This document shows positions 17,499 through 26,654 of a stretch of DNA of 64,000 nucleotides, piece after piece; position 1 is the stretch's first letter, and each line of letters starts with the position of its first letter. The position numbers and the translations under genes are program-made. The notes beneath the pieces are model-generated. The model was not told the origin of the DNA. It made no database searches and saw only the letters and a list, made by a program, of their open reading frames with translations. Source of the DNA: Paenibacillus sp. RC67 (GTDB lineage: Bacteria > Bacillota > Bacilli > Paenibacillales > NBRC-103111). The stretch lies in NCBI RefSeq assembly GCF_030020805.1, contig NZ_CP125098.1, positions 2,212,001 through 2,276,000 of the forward strand. Direction: 5' to 3'.

Positions 17499-17654
17499 GT
17501 TGTTGACGATTCGTAACAGCGTAAAACATGGCTCGTTCATAGTTCGAATTATGTCGATGTTTGTACCCTGATTGAAGTGGAAATAATTATTTGTATACTT
17601 CTTTTGTCGCCTATTTTTCCTGGAATGATCATCAAGAACGGTGAGGAGGCTATC

Positions 17655-19298
17655 ATGTCCATATTGAAATGGTTCAAGTCCAATAAGCCTACCTATCCTC
17701 AAGCCAGTCATAGGAATGCTGCTCAGGAGTCTGCGGTGGAAAAGGAGCAGGACGCAGCTATTAACGGAAATATGGAGGATGCGCTTCGATATATCAACCG
17801 TGTATTAGGTGAAAATGACGATTTTTTAGTTCGCCGGTTTCATGTGTTCGGTCAGTATAAAGCAGTGATGTTATATTTTTCCAATATGATTAATCAAAAT
17901 ACGGTAAACACCGATATTTTAAAGCCGTTAATGCACTTGCCGGTCCATTTAGAGCATAAATCGATTGAGATGGATCAGCTTAAGGATGTTTTGATTAACG
18001 ATACCATGTATCACAGCGAAGGAAAGCTGGAAAGCAATTTATCTAAACTAGTGAATGGATTGGTACGGGGGGAAACAGTCGTCATTGTCAACGGCTTGGA
18101 CGAAGCCTTGCTTATCGGAACACGCAATATTGACAAAAGATCCATCGATCAGCCGGCGACAGAAATGGTTATTCGCGGACCTCGCGAAGGGTTTATTGAG
18201 CTCTTGGGAACGAATATCGCTCTTATTCGCTACCGATTGCAATCGCCTGATTTTCGAATGCATACGATGGAAATCGGGAAAAGAACGAGATCCAAGGTCG
18301 CAATATGCTTCGTAGAGGGGATCACGAATCCGGAGCTTGTGCAGGAAGTGAAGAAACGGCTGTCCAAGATTGATACGAGCTCGGTGCTTGATTCCGGGGT
18401 ATTGGAGCAGTATATCGAGGACAATCACCTCTCCCCATTCCCGCAAGTACAATATACGGAAAGGCCGGATAAAGTCGTCTCGAACCTGCTAGAAGGCAGG
18501 GTAGCGATTCTGGTGGACGGCTCCCCCTTGGCGTTGGTAGTTCCCACAGTGTTCAGCCAGCTGTATCAAACGGTAGAGGACTATAATGAACGATTTCTTC
18601 TGATGAGCTCGATTCGCATGGCGAGGCTGGTTGCTCTTGTGTTCTCTTTAATTTTCCCATCCTTGTATGTTGCAGTCATTTCTTTTAATCCCGAGCTGAT
18701 TCCTACCGAATTTGCTGTAGCCGTAGCCGGAGGGCGTGCAGGAGTGCCATTTCCGGCCATCGTCGAAGTGTTAATCATTGAAATTTCTATGGAAGTGCTG
18801 CGAGAAGCTACGATCCGGCTGCCTCAACAGGTAGGTGGCGCCTTATCCATTGTAGGCGTGCTTGTTATTGGGCAAGCGGCGGTGTCAGCGGGATTTTCCA
18901 GTCCCATAACCGTGGTTATTATTGCGCTTACAACGATAGGTTCATTCGCAACTCCGGCCTATAACGCAGCTTTAGCTTTGCGGTTGCTACGATTCCCTCT
19001 CATCGTTATGGGTGGTTTATTCGGCCTTTACGGAATTATGATCGGACTGATTCTGATAGCGAATCATCTTCTGTCGTTGAAGTCATTCGGCGTTCCTTAC
19101 TTGAGTCCGCTTGTTCCAGGGAACTTTAATGGTATGAAGGATCTTCTATTCCGCAGTCCCTTGTGGTGGTTTAAGAAAAGGCCAGCCATGCTGCAAACCA
19201 TTGATGATACAAGGACAGCCCCCGGTGTAATTGATGAACTTAAGCGTACTTCCGAGAATGTATTGGATCCCGTGAATGATAAAAAGAAGGAGCGATAA
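17655..19298 (+). CDS. spore germination receptor subunit A (GerAA family)
   Basis: About 547 residues. The soluble N-terminal half carries the family signature (VIVNGLDEALLIGTR, RGPREGFIELLGTNIALIRYRL in parts, PFPQVQYTERPDKV, LLEGRVAILVDGSPLALVVP). The C-terminal half has about five membrane segments with FPAIVEVLIIEISMEVLREA. GerAA, AB and AC form the nutrient receptor in the inner spore membrane; together they sense amino acids, sugars or nucleosides. The start is ATG 17655 with GAGGAGG just upstream rather than the in-frame ATG at 17577. Three bases separate it from the B subunit gene. Confidence 0.9.
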   Translation: MSILKWFKSNKPTYPQASHRNAAQESAVEKEQDAAINGNMEDALRYINRVLGENDDFLVRRFHVFGQYKAVMLYFSNMINQNTVNTDILKPLMHLPVHLEHKSIEMDQLKDVLINDTMYHSEGKLESNLSKLVNGLVRGETVVIVNGLDEALLIGTRNIDKRSIDQPATEMVIRGPREGFIELLGTNIALIRYRLQSPDFRMHTMEIGKRTRSKVAICFVEGITNPELVQEVKKRLSKIDTSSVLDSGVLEQYIEDNHLSPFPQVQYTERPDKVVSNLLEGRVAILVDGSPLALVVPTVFSQLYQTVEDYNERFLLMSSIRMARLVALVFSLIFPSLYVAVISFNPELIPTEFAVAVAGGRAGVPFPAIVEVLIIEISMEVLREATIRLPQQVGGALSIVGVLVIGQAAVSAGFSSPITVVIIALTTIGSFATPAYNAALALRLLRFPLIVMGGLFGLYGIMIGLILIANHLLSLKSFGVPYLSPLVPGNFNGMKDLLFRSPLWWFKKRPAMLQTIDDTRTAPGVIDELKRTSENVLDPVNDKKKER

Positions 19299-19301
19299 CC
19301 T

Positions 19302-20420
19302 ATGTTCTATCGTCAGATCACCATGTTACAAGCGACGACGATTCTGGTGAGTACGATCATTGGGGTAGGGATTCTTCCCTTGCCCTTGTTCGCCGTTCGT
19401 GAAGCAGATTCTGGGGCTCCTTTGGTCACATTGCTCGGAACCTTGCTTGCTTTTGTTGGGCTATGGCTCATTACTATTCTGGGAATACGTTTCCCGAACC
19501 AGTCTATCGTAGAATACAGCCGGGATATTATTGGCAAGTGGCCTGCTGCGGTAGGCAGTCTATTGATCATTGCCTTCTTTGCCTTATTAACCTCGCTTAC
19601 GGCCCGTGAATTCGGTGAGGTGGTCATTACAGCGGTATTGAAACGAACGCCGTTGGAGGTGACGGTTCTTGTCATGCTGCTGCTCTCAGCCATTTCGACA
19701 AGACAGGATATGAAGACGTTTGCCTATATCCATAATTTTTACTTTCCCATTCTTCTTATTCCAGCTCTTCTAATTGTTACCCTCTCTTTAAAAAACGCAG
19801 ATTTAATTAATCTTCAGCCCATTTACGGGAGTTTTTCCCCTAAAATCATTTCTAGTGTTTTTACAGTAGCCGCATTATTTCAAGGCTCCTTCATAATGAC
19901 CATAGTCATTCCTTCTATGCGTCGCGCTCATTTAGCTATGAAGTCGAGCGTATGGGCAATGATTATTTCCGGCGTACTGTATATCACGATTGTGGTGGCG
20001 ACGATTGGAGTGTTCGGTGCCGAGGAGACCAAGCTGCTGCTTTGGCCAACCTTGGAGCTGGCTAAGACAACTTCGCTGCCCGCAAATATTTTGGAACGTT
20101 TGGATGCCGCTTTTCTGGCTGTATGGGTAACCGCAGTCTTTACTACCCTATTCTCCAGCTATTATCTTACTCTACGCTCCTTGAGCAATTTGATCGGATT
20201 GCGCGACCATAAAGTGTTTTCCTACTTTTTATTGCCCTTTGTATTTATTTTAGCGATGCTTCCTGAAAACATTTTGCATATGTACGAAATTATCCAAGAT
20301 TTTAGCCGAGTAGGGCTTTTTGTTACGATTGCGTACCCAGGATTGCTGTTGATAGTGGCTCTCATCCGCAAGAAGAGAGGGGATCAGGTTGGAGACGATT
20401 CAATGGATAAGAACGCTTAA
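19302..20420 (+). CDS. spore germination receptor subunit B (GerAB family permease)
   Basis: A 372-residue membrane protein with about ten hydrophobic segments and the start typical of endospore germination permeases (ITMLQATTILVSTIIGVGILPLP in parts). It belongs to the amino acid-polyamine-organocation fold and is thought to be the ligand-binding subunit of the receptor. It starts at ATG 19302 with AAGGAG nine bases upstream. Its 3' end overlaps the start of the C subunit gene by 32 bases, which supports coupled translation. Confidence 0.9.
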   Translation: MFYRQITMLQATTILVSTIIGVGILPLPLFAVREADSGAPLVTLLGTLLAFVGLWLITILGIRFPNQSIVEYSRDIIGKWPAAVGSLLIIAFFALLTSLTAREFGEVVITAVLKRTPLEVTVLVMLLLSAISTRQDMKTFAYIHNFYFPILLIPALLIVTLSLKNADLINLQPIYGSFSPKIISSVFTVAALFQGSFIMTIVIPSMRRAHLAMKSSVWAMIISGVLYITIVVATIGVFGAEETKLLLWPTLELAKTTSLPANILERLDAAFLAVWVTAVFTTLFSSYYLTLRSLSNLIGLRDHKVFSYFLLPFVFILAMLPENILHMYEIIQDFSRVGLFVTIAYPGLLLIVALIRKKRGDQVGDDSMDKNA

Positions 20421-21627
20421 GCTTGGTGTTGTGGTGCTTCTTATCGTTCCTGTGCTGGCAGGCTGCTGGGATCGTTTGGAGATTGAAGACAGGGCCATTG
20501 TGTTAGGTATTTCTGTTGATGCAGTTGATCCGGGGGCTGCAAAAGAAGAAGAGCAGGTTTCCCACCTTCGCGACAAGTTTCCTGCACCGGAGAAAGGTAT
20601 GATTCGCGTTGCAGCGCAAATTGCTTTACCCGGCAAAATCCCGCTTGGTCCAGGTGAATCCGGAACTGGGGGGAAGGGGGCGGAAGAGACGGTTTGGGTC
20701 ATTGATGTGGTGGGTCATACTATTGATGATGCCATCATGAATTTGCAGCAGCAGATGTCGGCCAAGCTGTTCTTTGGACATTTACGAGTCATCGTAGTGT
20801 CAGATAAGTTCGCCAGAAAAGGGCTGCAGAATCTGAACGATTATTTTCGACGCAACACGGAAGTGAGAAGGACAGCCTGGATGATGGTCTCCAAAGGGAA
20901 CGCAGAGCAGTTGATGAGAGCAGCTCCTAAGCTGGAGCGGGTTCCTACTCTGTATTTGCTGTCTACCTTGGATGGAGCGGTTAAGCAGGGCAAATTTCCG
21001 ACAGACTTTCTTGGGGTATTTTGGAGTAATGGGTCCAAGAAAGGACAGGAAGCCTTTTTGCCCTATATAGAGCTGATGAAAGCTGAAAATGTGGAGCTAA
21101 AAGGGATGGCCTATTTCAAAAACGATAAGATGATAGAAGTTACGGAACCTTTTGAAATCGCAGCCTATATGGGGGTTCGGGGCATGAATCCTGCAGGCTA
21201 TCGCGCTTTTATACGTCTGGAACAGAACCCCTCCAAAACGGTAACGATATTTGCTACCAGCCGAAAATCCAGGCTTAAGGTCCGTATTGAAGATGGCATT
21301 CCCCATTTCAAATTATCCGTATTTACCGAAATTAATCTCGAAGAGAAATTGAGTGAAACTATCTTCACGAATAACTCGGCTGTACTAAAAGAAATTGAGG
21401 AAGAAGACAAGAAATCTTATTCCAAAGCCATTTACGGATTAATTAAAAAAACACAAAAATCCGGATCCGATATTTTTGGCTTCGGTGAGTTCGTAAGGGC
21501 CAAACAACCGAAATATTGGAACGAACAAATTAAAACGAAAGAAAATTGGCAGGAAATGTATAAAGATGTTGTTGTTGACGTTGAAGTTCTAACGAAAATG
21601 CGACGGGTGGGTATGAAGGCCAGATAG
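20389..21627 (+). CDS. spore germination receptor subunit C (Ger(x)C lipoprotein)
   Basis: A 412-residue lipoprotein: hydrophobic segment and LAGC lipobox at about 23-26, directly followed by WDRLEIEDRAIVLGISVD, the signature of the Ger(x)C family. The remainder shows the usual three-domain body ending PKYWNEQIKTKENWQEMY and VDVEVLTKMRRVGM. It starts at TTG 20389, inside the B subunit gene, with AGAGGGGA upstream. It is anchored to the outer face of the inner spore membrane. A loop at residues 45-75 (rich in G, E and K) appears longer than in common relatives. Confidence 0.9.
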   Translation: METIQWIRTLKLGVVVLLIVPVLAGCWDRLEIEDRAIVLGISVDAVDPGAAKEEEQVSHLRDKFPAPEKGMIRVAAQIALPGKIPLGPGESGTGGKGAEETVWVIDVVGHTIDDAIMNLQQQMSAKLFFGHLRVIVVSDKFARKGLQNLNDYFRRNTEVRRTAWMMVSKGNAEQLMRAAPKLERVPTLYLLSTLDGAVKQGKFPTDFLGVFWSNGSKKGQEAFLPYIELMKAENVELKGMAYFKNDKMIEVTEPFEIAAYMGVRGMNPAGYRAFIRLEQNPSKTVTIFATSRKSRLKVRIEDGIPHFKLSVFTEINLEEKLSETIFTNNSAVLKEIEEEDKKSYSKAIYGLIKKTQKSGSDIFGFGEFVRAKQPKYWNEQIKTKENWQEMYKDVVVDVEVLTKMRRVGMKAR

Positions 21628-21672
21628 ACGAAGCGCGAAGACGAAAGTAAGGGTGCTGAGGAGGTAAAGATC

Positions 21673-21870
21673 ATGCCGGGTTCCTATTCAAGCTATCTTA
21701 CCTATTCTGTCCCTTTGTTGTTAATCACAGGGCTCTTCATTTTGTTGATTGACTCAAAAGGGTATGAGATGGAATCTTGGATCAAAGAAATGAAGACGGC
21801 TCGTGTGCTTGGTTGGATCAATGTCATTCTGGGCGTTTTGTTAATTGGAGTGAATTGGGCGATTGCTTGA
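21673..21870 (+). CDS. small two-helix membrane protein in the ger operon
   Basis: A 65-residue protein with two hydrophobic segments (about 12-27 and 45-63) separated by a charged loop DSKGYEMESWIKEMKTAR. Its position between two Ger(x)C genes and size recall the small CLC_0170-type membrane proteins found in some clostridial and Paenibacillus germination loci; that family link is from memory. ATG 21673 has a clear GAGGAGG upstream. It could stabilise the receptor, by analogy with the small D subunits known in some ger operons. Confidence 0.7.
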   Translation: MPGSYSSYLTYSVPLLLITGLFILLIDSKGYEMESWIKEMKTARVLGWINVILGVLLIGVNWAIA

Positions 21871-21945
21871 TGGCTAAGAAAAAGGAAGTAGGAGTGGGGA
21901 ATATTCATATGATATTTCGGAACAGCAGATCAAGGAGGGACTCAC

Positions 21946-22890
21946 ATGTTGGCTATCAATAGAGTATGGCTTGTCATTGGGGCAGTAGTCTGGCTGCTGT
22001 CAGGCTGTACAACGGATCGTCATTCTGAGCAGGTCACCATGATGTCGGCAGAGGATATGAATTCACCAGTGCTCGCCATTGACGTGACGGACCAGGGAGT
22101 AATGAAGGTAACCGGTCTTCAGGGTGTGAGGCCACTTGCTGTGACGGAAGATGAGAGACAAGTTGTGCTTCTAGGAGAAGCGTTCGTCGCTCGGAACGGA
22201 CTGCCGTTGGATGCAAGAAGACTTCCTCAAGAGGTAAGTAGATCGAACAATCATCCGCTGATCGCTGTAGTAAGCGGTGCGGCGGAGACCCTGCTGGGAC
22301 AATCTTCTACAATGGAACAATGGCTGCCGGAACTGCGGCGGGCGGAACTTGAATTGAACACCTTTCATCAGCAACAGGAAAAAGGTCCGCGTGATCGTTT
22401 CGTCCCGTATGTGCTGTCTTCGGACTCGGACTATCCATCGGCTAAAGTACTCATTAAGACGGCAGTAATGCGAGGAGATAAACCGTCAGGATTATACGAT
22501 CTGGAAGACATCCGGCTGCTGTCTTGCCTGGATGGGCACAAAAATATATCTGGCCTGTCTTTGGAGGAGATGAGCGGTCTAAATGCCAACCTGCACTGTC
22601 ATACGCAATGGAGCGGGAACGGTGATCTGAAGACGCCCCGGGTCAACGCGGTGGTTACTGTTTCCTCGGACAGGACTCAAAGCTTTGATGCATTGAGCCG
22701 ATCAGCAGCGGAGGCAGCTATGGAGCAGCAATTCACTCGACTGCTTCGGCAGCTGCAGGAGCAGCGTGTCGATCCTTTGGATGTCGGCCAAGTGATTCGT
22801 GCGCAGTATAGGGGAGTTTGGACGACAGATCGATGGCGCTTAGCTTTTTCGCGCGCTGACATTCATGTGAATGTGCGCTTGAAAACATAG
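21946..22890 (+). CDS. second Ger(x)C-like lipoprotein, divergent
   Basis: A 314-residue lipoprotein with a hydrophobic N-terminus and the lipobox LSGC at about 19-22. The N-terminal signature WD.LEIE of GerAC is missing. The C-terminal end QYRGVWTTDRW...FSRADIHVNVRLK matches the last helix and strand of Ger(x)C proteins, so it is a shortened and diverged relative. ATG 21946 has AAGGAGGG six bases upstream. It ends the operon. It may replace or modulate GerAC. The Ger(x)C link rests mainly on the last 30 residues. Confidence 0.7.
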   Translation: MLAINRVWLVIGAVVWLLSGCTTDRHSEQVTMMSAEDMNSPVLAIDVTDQGVMKVTGLQGVRPLAVTEDERQVVLLGEAFVARNGLPLDARRLPQEVSRSNNHPLIAVVSGAAETLLGQSSTMEQWLPELRRAELELNTFHQQQEKGPRDRFVPYVLSSDSDYPSAKVLIKTAVMRGDKPSGLYDLEDIRLLSCLDGHKNISGLSLEEMSGLNANLHCHTQWSGNGDLKTPRVNAVVTVSSDRTQSFDALSRSAAEAAMEQQFTRLLRQLQEQRVDPLDVGQVIRAQYRGVWTTDRWRLAFSRADIHVNVRLKT

Positions 22891-22904
22891 ATTAGACATA
22901 CATA

Positions 22905-22948
22905 AGGCAGGCTTTAGTACGATAGGTTATCGACGCTAAAGCCTGCCT
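22905..22948. terminator. hairpin between convergent genes
   Basis: Thirteen-base perfect stem AGGCAGGCTTTAG (22905-22917) with CTAAAGCCTGCCT (22936-22948). It has no T tract on either strand, so termination would be weaker than usual, but its position between two stop codons fits a shared terminator. Confidence 0.6.
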
Positions 22949-22954
22949 GTGCTG

Positions 22955-23494
22955 TTACTGCTCTTCTTCGCAATCGTTGCGGTACTGCTGCGCTTCCTTT
23001 TCCGCCTGCTTGCGGTGGGCGATACGGCTGCTTGCCGCGGCGGCAATCGCTCCTACAATGTCGTCGAGAAACGTATGCTTGTGAGGTCCGTTTTTATCAT
23101 TAAGCATTTTCAGGATGCCAGGCTTCAGCTTATCAACGTAGCCGAAATTCGTGAATCCGATGCTTCCATACACATTGACAATCGATAGAGCAAGTACCTC
23201 GTCGCAGCCGTAGAGTCCTTCATCATTCTCTATCATTTCCTGCAGCGGCGGGAACAGCTTGCCCTCCTCAGCCAGTACATCCAGCTGAATGCCTGTCAAA
23301 ATCGCATTCTGCACTTCCCGCTTTTCAATAACTCGCTCTACGCTCTCTATACACTGCTCTACAGTCAAGCAAGGGAAGTACTCCTTTTGCAGGAAAAATG
23401 TCAATTCCGCGATATCCTTCAAACTTACTCCCCGCTTCGTTAACCATTCTTTGGCGGCGGCGGCAACTTTTTGCGAGTCGAGATTGTACGGCAT
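22955..23494 (-). CDS. phosphatidylglycerophosphatase A family protein (YutG-like)
   Basis: A 179-residue protein of the PgpA family. It shows the motifs LYGCDEVLALSIVNVYG and HTFLDDIVGAIAAA, with the acidic residues that bind metal in the family. Unlike E. coli PgpA it has an N-terminal regulatory-looking region of about 80 residues, as in B. subtilis YutG. Hydrolysis of phosphatidylglycerol phosphate is likely but not certain for the YutG branch. ATG 23494 has AAGGAGG nine bases upstream. The C-terminus is rich in charged residues. Confidence 0.82.
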   Translation of the reverse strand: MPYNLDSQKVAAAAKEWLTKRGVSLKDIAELTFFLQKEYFPCLTVEQCIESVERVIEKREVQNAILTGIQLDVLAEEGKLFPPLQEMIENDEGLYGCDEVLALSIVNVYGSIGFTNFGYVDKLKPGILKMLNDKNGPHKHTFLDDIVGAIAAAASSRIAHRKQAEKEAQQYRNDCEEEQ

Positions 23495-23530
23495 GCTTGG
23501 AGTCCTCCTTTTGGCTCATAACGGATAGGC

Positions 23531-24418
23531 TTAGAATTGAAAGTAGTTTTTACCGTGTTGCTTGGCTTGATACATCGCCGCATCAGCGCAGTGGAGCAGC
23601 GTATTTCCCTCCAAGCCATCCTGCGGGTACATGGCTGCGCCCATGCTGCAAGTAATGGATATTTCATTGTGCTTAATGTGAAACCTTTGGCTTATCGCTT
23701 GATGGATACGATTGGCGATATTGGCGATATCTTGCTTGGTCGAGCACTGCTGAAGCAGAATAACGAATTCGTCGCCTCCAAGCCGGCACACCGTATCGGG
23801 ATCTCTGACACAATGAGTTAGCCGGGAGGCTACCTTACATAACAGCTCATCACCAATCGCATGTCCATATTGATCGTTGATCTGCTTAAAATCATCCAAA
23901 TCGATGTAGAGGATAGCCACTCTGTTTTGGTATCTTCTTGCTGATAATAAAGTTTGTGTGTAACGGTCTTGAAACAACCGGCGGTTAGGGAGTCCCGTCA
24001 ATGCATCGTAGTATGCCAACTGAGTCAGTTCTCGTTCCATGACCTTGTATTTATGGATATCCCTAACAATGAGTCCTACGAAAACCGGATCCCCCTTGTC
24101 GTAAATTATACAAGCTTTACCTTCCACCCAAAGCTGGGTTCCATCGGGCAAGAGATAACGGTATTCCATGCAAAAAGGAATTTGCTCCTCTATAAGCCGA
24201 AGAAACGCGTGCCTGAACACCGTCTTGTCCGTATCTTCTATGTATTGATCGTACTGAAGAAGCACCTGTCGTGAATTCATTCCGAGTAGCTTGAGGAAAG
24301 CTGGAGACATATAGGCTGTGGTTCCATCGAGTCGTATCAACTGAATCCACTCGTTGTTTTGTTCTGCTAAATCTTTGAAAATGGTTTCATTCACCATGCA
24401 GCCGATATCCACCGACAT
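23531..24418 (-). CDS. PAS domain / GGDEF diguanylate cyclase
   Basis: About 295 residues. Residues 15-125 form a PAS domain with a PAC-type end (EYRYLLPDGTQLWVEGKACI in parts). Residues 135-296 form a GGDEF domain: YYDALTGLPNRRLF, LYIDLDDFKQINDQYGH and RLGGDEFVILL with GGDEF at 215-219. An RDPD inhibitory-site motif lies five residues upstream, so the enzyme should make c-di-GMP and be subject to product inhibition. There are no membrane segments. The start could be ATG 24418 or ATG 24397; the second has better ribosome-site spacing. Together with the HD-GYP gene the window holds both sides of c-di-GMP turnover. Confidence 0.9.
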   Translation of the reverse strand: MSVDIGCMVNETIFKDLAEQNNEWIQLIRLDGTTAYMSPAFLKLLGMNSRQVLLQYDQYIEDTDKTVFRHAFLRLIEEQIPFCMEYRYLLPDGTQLWVEGKACIIYDKGDPVFVGLIVRDIHKYKVMERELTQLAYYDALTGLPNRRLFQDRYTQTLLSARRYQNRVAILYIDLDDFKQINDQYGHAIGDELLCKVASRLTHCVRDPDTVCRLGGDEFVILLQQCSTKQDIANIANRIHQAISQRFHIKHNEISITCSMGAAMYPQDGLEGNTLLHCADAAMYQAKQHGKNYFQF

Positions 24419-24547
24419 CACCTCTTAAATGGAGTGATCCTCTGTTCGAACTAGAGCTAGCTATATCATGGTTGATAAGAACTATTTTACCACATAGGAG
24501 TGTATCCTTCACTAGAGCTATTCCTGTTTGAAGTAGGACAAATTGTT

Positions 24548-24577
24548 GTCATAAAACTTGTCTCCTCCTCGTATAGT
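24548..24577 (+). promoter_or_regulatory. possible sigma-E promoter of gerM
   Basis: TCATAAA at 24549-24555 and CGTATAGT at 24570-24577 are separated by 14 bases, close to the sigma-E pattern. B. subtilis gerM is transcribed by sigma-E, which supports the reading. It lies 52 bases before the gerM start. Confidence 0.4.
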
Positions 24578-24629
24578 GGGATTAAAGAGACAAGGACAAA
24601 CAACCCTTATTTCCAAGGAGGAATCATCC

Positions 24630-25676
24630 ATGAAACAGTATAAATGGACGCAATGGGCTGCAGTAGGAAGCATCGTCGTGCTGCTCACCTCGGGCTGCTC
24701 GGTGTTGGGAACGAAGGAACATTCGCAATCGATCGATCCTCCGCCTACCGGAGCTGATGCCAGTGCAACAACGGCTAAGCCTGCTACGGCGCCAGTCATT
24801 CAAAACCCTATGCCAGTAACCGTGTATGCCAAAGATGGCAACGGACTGTTAGCGCCAATCTCTGTAAATGTAGAAAAGTCGGTTGAAGTAGCCAAGAAGG
24901 CATTAGAGGCTATGGTTGATGGAGGACGCTCCGCAACCCAGCTGCCTGCCGGATTCACACCGCTTATTTCGAAAGGGACGCAAGTTAAAGGCATTGATAT
25001 CGTTAAAGATCAGAAGCTTGCTATCGTTGATTTTTCCAACGCGTTCACAAATTACAATGTACAGGATGAACGAAAAATATTAGAAGCGATTACATGGACT
25101 CTAACGGGCTTTCCTTCTGTTGAGAAGGTGCAGATTCGCGTAGAAGGCAAAGAACTGAAGGAAATGCCGGAAGGCGGAACGCCGCTGGATGAGCCGCTAA
25201 CCCGTGCAATGGGCATCAACCTGGAAAAACCAGAAGATGTGGAATACGGACAATCGACACCGGTAACCCTTTATTTCCTTGGGCAAAATAAGGATAATTA
25301 CAAGTATTATGTCCCGGTAACCCGTCTTGTAAAACGTACGGATAACGTCGCACAGGCCGTGGTCGAACAACTCATTGTAGGGCCTGATAGCAAAAAAGCT
25401 CTCTCTGGAGTTATGACTCCAGGTGCCGAGCTCAAGCAGGTTAAGAAGGCGGATGACGTCATAACCGTCGATTTTTCCGACAAAGTACTGGGTCCTGACA
25501 AAAAAGCTCCTGCAGACGCATTAAAAGCAGTCGTCTTATCTTTAACCGAAAATACAGGTGCTGCAACAAAGGTTCAGATTACCGTCAATGGAGACACTAA
25601 AGTAAGCACAAGTGATAACCAAAGCTACAGCAAGCCGGTACTTCGTCCAACGACGATCAATCCGCAAAAAATGTAG
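24630..25676 (+). CDS. gerM: GerM, spore germination/cortex lipoprotein with two GerMN domains
   Basis: A 348-residue lipoprotein: N-terminal hydrophobic segment with the lipobox TSGC near residue 24, then a Ser/Thr/Ala-rich linker. Two GerMN domains follow, recognised by VTVYAKDGNGLLAPI / VTLYFLGQNKDNYKYYVPVTR (in parts) and the repeated VDFSNAF / VDFSDKV strands. GerM takes part in cortex formation and germination. The next genes are rph and rdgB, as in B. subtilis gerM-rph-ysnA, which fixes the identity. The start is ATG 24630 with AAGGAGG eight bases upstream; the reading frame extends upstream to 24558 without a ribosome site. Confidence 0.9.
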   Translation: MKQYKWTQWAAVGSIVVLLTSGCSVLGTKEHSQSIDPPPTGADASATTAKPATAPVIQNPMPVTVYAKDGNGLLAPISVNVEKSVEVAKKALEAMVDGGRSATQLPAGFTPLISKGTQVKGIDIVKDQKLAIVDFSNAFTNYNVQDERKILEAITWTLTGFPSVEKVQIRVEGKELKEMPEGGTPLDEPLTRAMGINLEKPEDVEYGQSTPVTLYFLGQNKDNYKYYVPVTRLVKRTDNVAQAVVEQLIVGPDSKKALSGVMTPGAELKQVKKADDVITVDFSDKVLGPDKKAPADALKAVVLSLTENTGAATKVQITVNGDTKVSTSDNQSYSKPVLRPTTINPQKM

Positions 25677-25683
25677 CACTCAT

Positions 25684-25713
25684 GGAAGGGGGCTTAAGTG
25701 CCCTCTTCTTTTC
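25684..25713 (+). terminator. possible terminator after gerM
   Basis: Short stem AGGGGGC / GTGCCCT-type pairing around a TTAA loop, followed by a T/C-rich stretch. It is weaker than other terminators in the window. Confidence 0.45.
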
Positions 25714-25733
25714 CATAAGAATGGGTAGTATCA

Positions 25734-25763
25734 TTGGAAGTCGAAGACTCACTCTGGTACAAT
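25734..25763 (+). promoter_or_regulatory. sigma-A promoter of rph
   Basis: TTGGAA at 25734-25739, 18-base spacer, TACAAT at 25758-25763. It would give rph-rdgB a vegetative promoter independent of gerM. Confidence 0.55.
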
Positions 25764-25889
25764 GGTGGTTGTCAGAAATCCCGGAAGCTAATCATTTGCC
25801 GGATAAACGTTGCTGTGTTGGACGTTTTCAGCAGGTTCGACATCACTTTTAGGGAATTGCAAATAGCATGAAGGAGGCAGTATATCAGT

Positions 25890-26654
25890 ATGAGAAGCGA
25901 CGGGAGACCAACGAACCAAACACGTCCTGTTACCATTACAACCCATTATAATAAACATGCCGAAGGCTCGGTGTTGATTGAGGTCGGAGATACCAAAGTC
26001 ATTTGTACGGCAACCGTCGAAGAAAGAGTACCGCCTTTTATGAAAGGTCAGGGTAAAGGTTGGGTAACAGCGGAGTATTCCATGCTGCCCCGTGCAACTC
26101 AAGTTCGCAACCAGAGAGAAGCCGCCAAAGGCAAGCTCGGCGGACGGACCATGGAGATTCAGCGTCTGATTGGCAGAGCTCTTCGTTCCGTGGTTAACCT
26201 GGAAGCATTGGGTGAAAGATCGATTACACTGGATTGTGACGTGATTCAGGCCGATGGCGGAACACGTACGACCTCCATTACAGGCTCGTTCATTGCGATG
26301 GCCTATGCGATTGATAAAATTGCCAGAGAAAAGCATTTGCAGAAATATCCTATTAACGATTTCCTTGGCTCCGTTAGCGTTGGGGTTGTTAATGGTCAAC
26401 CCTGCCTCGATTTGAATTATGAGGAAGATTCCAAAGCTAAAGTAGACATGAATGTGGTTATGACAGGTCAAGGCAAGTTCGTTGAGGTTCAAGGTACTGG
26501 CGAAGAAGCTCCGTTCACGCGCCAAGAGCTGGATGAGCTTCTGGCATTGGCCGAAACCGGAATTCAATCCATGATTCAGGAGCAGATACAAGCGCTCGGC
26601 CCGGAAATTTCCGACCGTATAAGGAGAACTTCACATGCGGAATCTCGGGTCTGA
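25890..26654 (+). CDS. rph: ribonuclease PH
   Basis: A 254-residue phosphorolytic 3'-5' exoribonuclease that trims tRNA 3' ends using phosphate. Diagnostic parts include the N-terminal [35 protein letters not shown], and the phosphate-site region [18 protein letters not shown] (conserved Arg residues) plus [16 protein letters not shown]. Length matches the family. The ribosome site GGAGG is about twelve bases from ATG, slightly far. The rdgB start lies 20 bases inside its 3' end. Confidence 0.95.
   Translation: MRSDGRPTNQTRPVTITTHYNKHAEGSVLIEVGDTKVICTATVEERVPPFMKGQGKGWVTAEYSMLPRATQVRNQREAAKGKLGGRTMEIQRLIGRALRSVVNLEALGERSITLDCDVIQADGGTRTTSITGSFIAMAYAIDKIAREKHLQKYPINDFLGSVSVGVVNGQPCLDLNYEEDSKAKVDMNVVMTGQGKFVEVQGTGEEAPFTRQELDELLALAETGIQSMIQEQIQALGPEISDRIRRTSHAESRV

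Noticed and set aside
17500-17654. Sigma-G promoter of the first ger operon
   Set aside because: Candidates such as CATAGTT and GTATACTT lack a matching -35 at the right distance.
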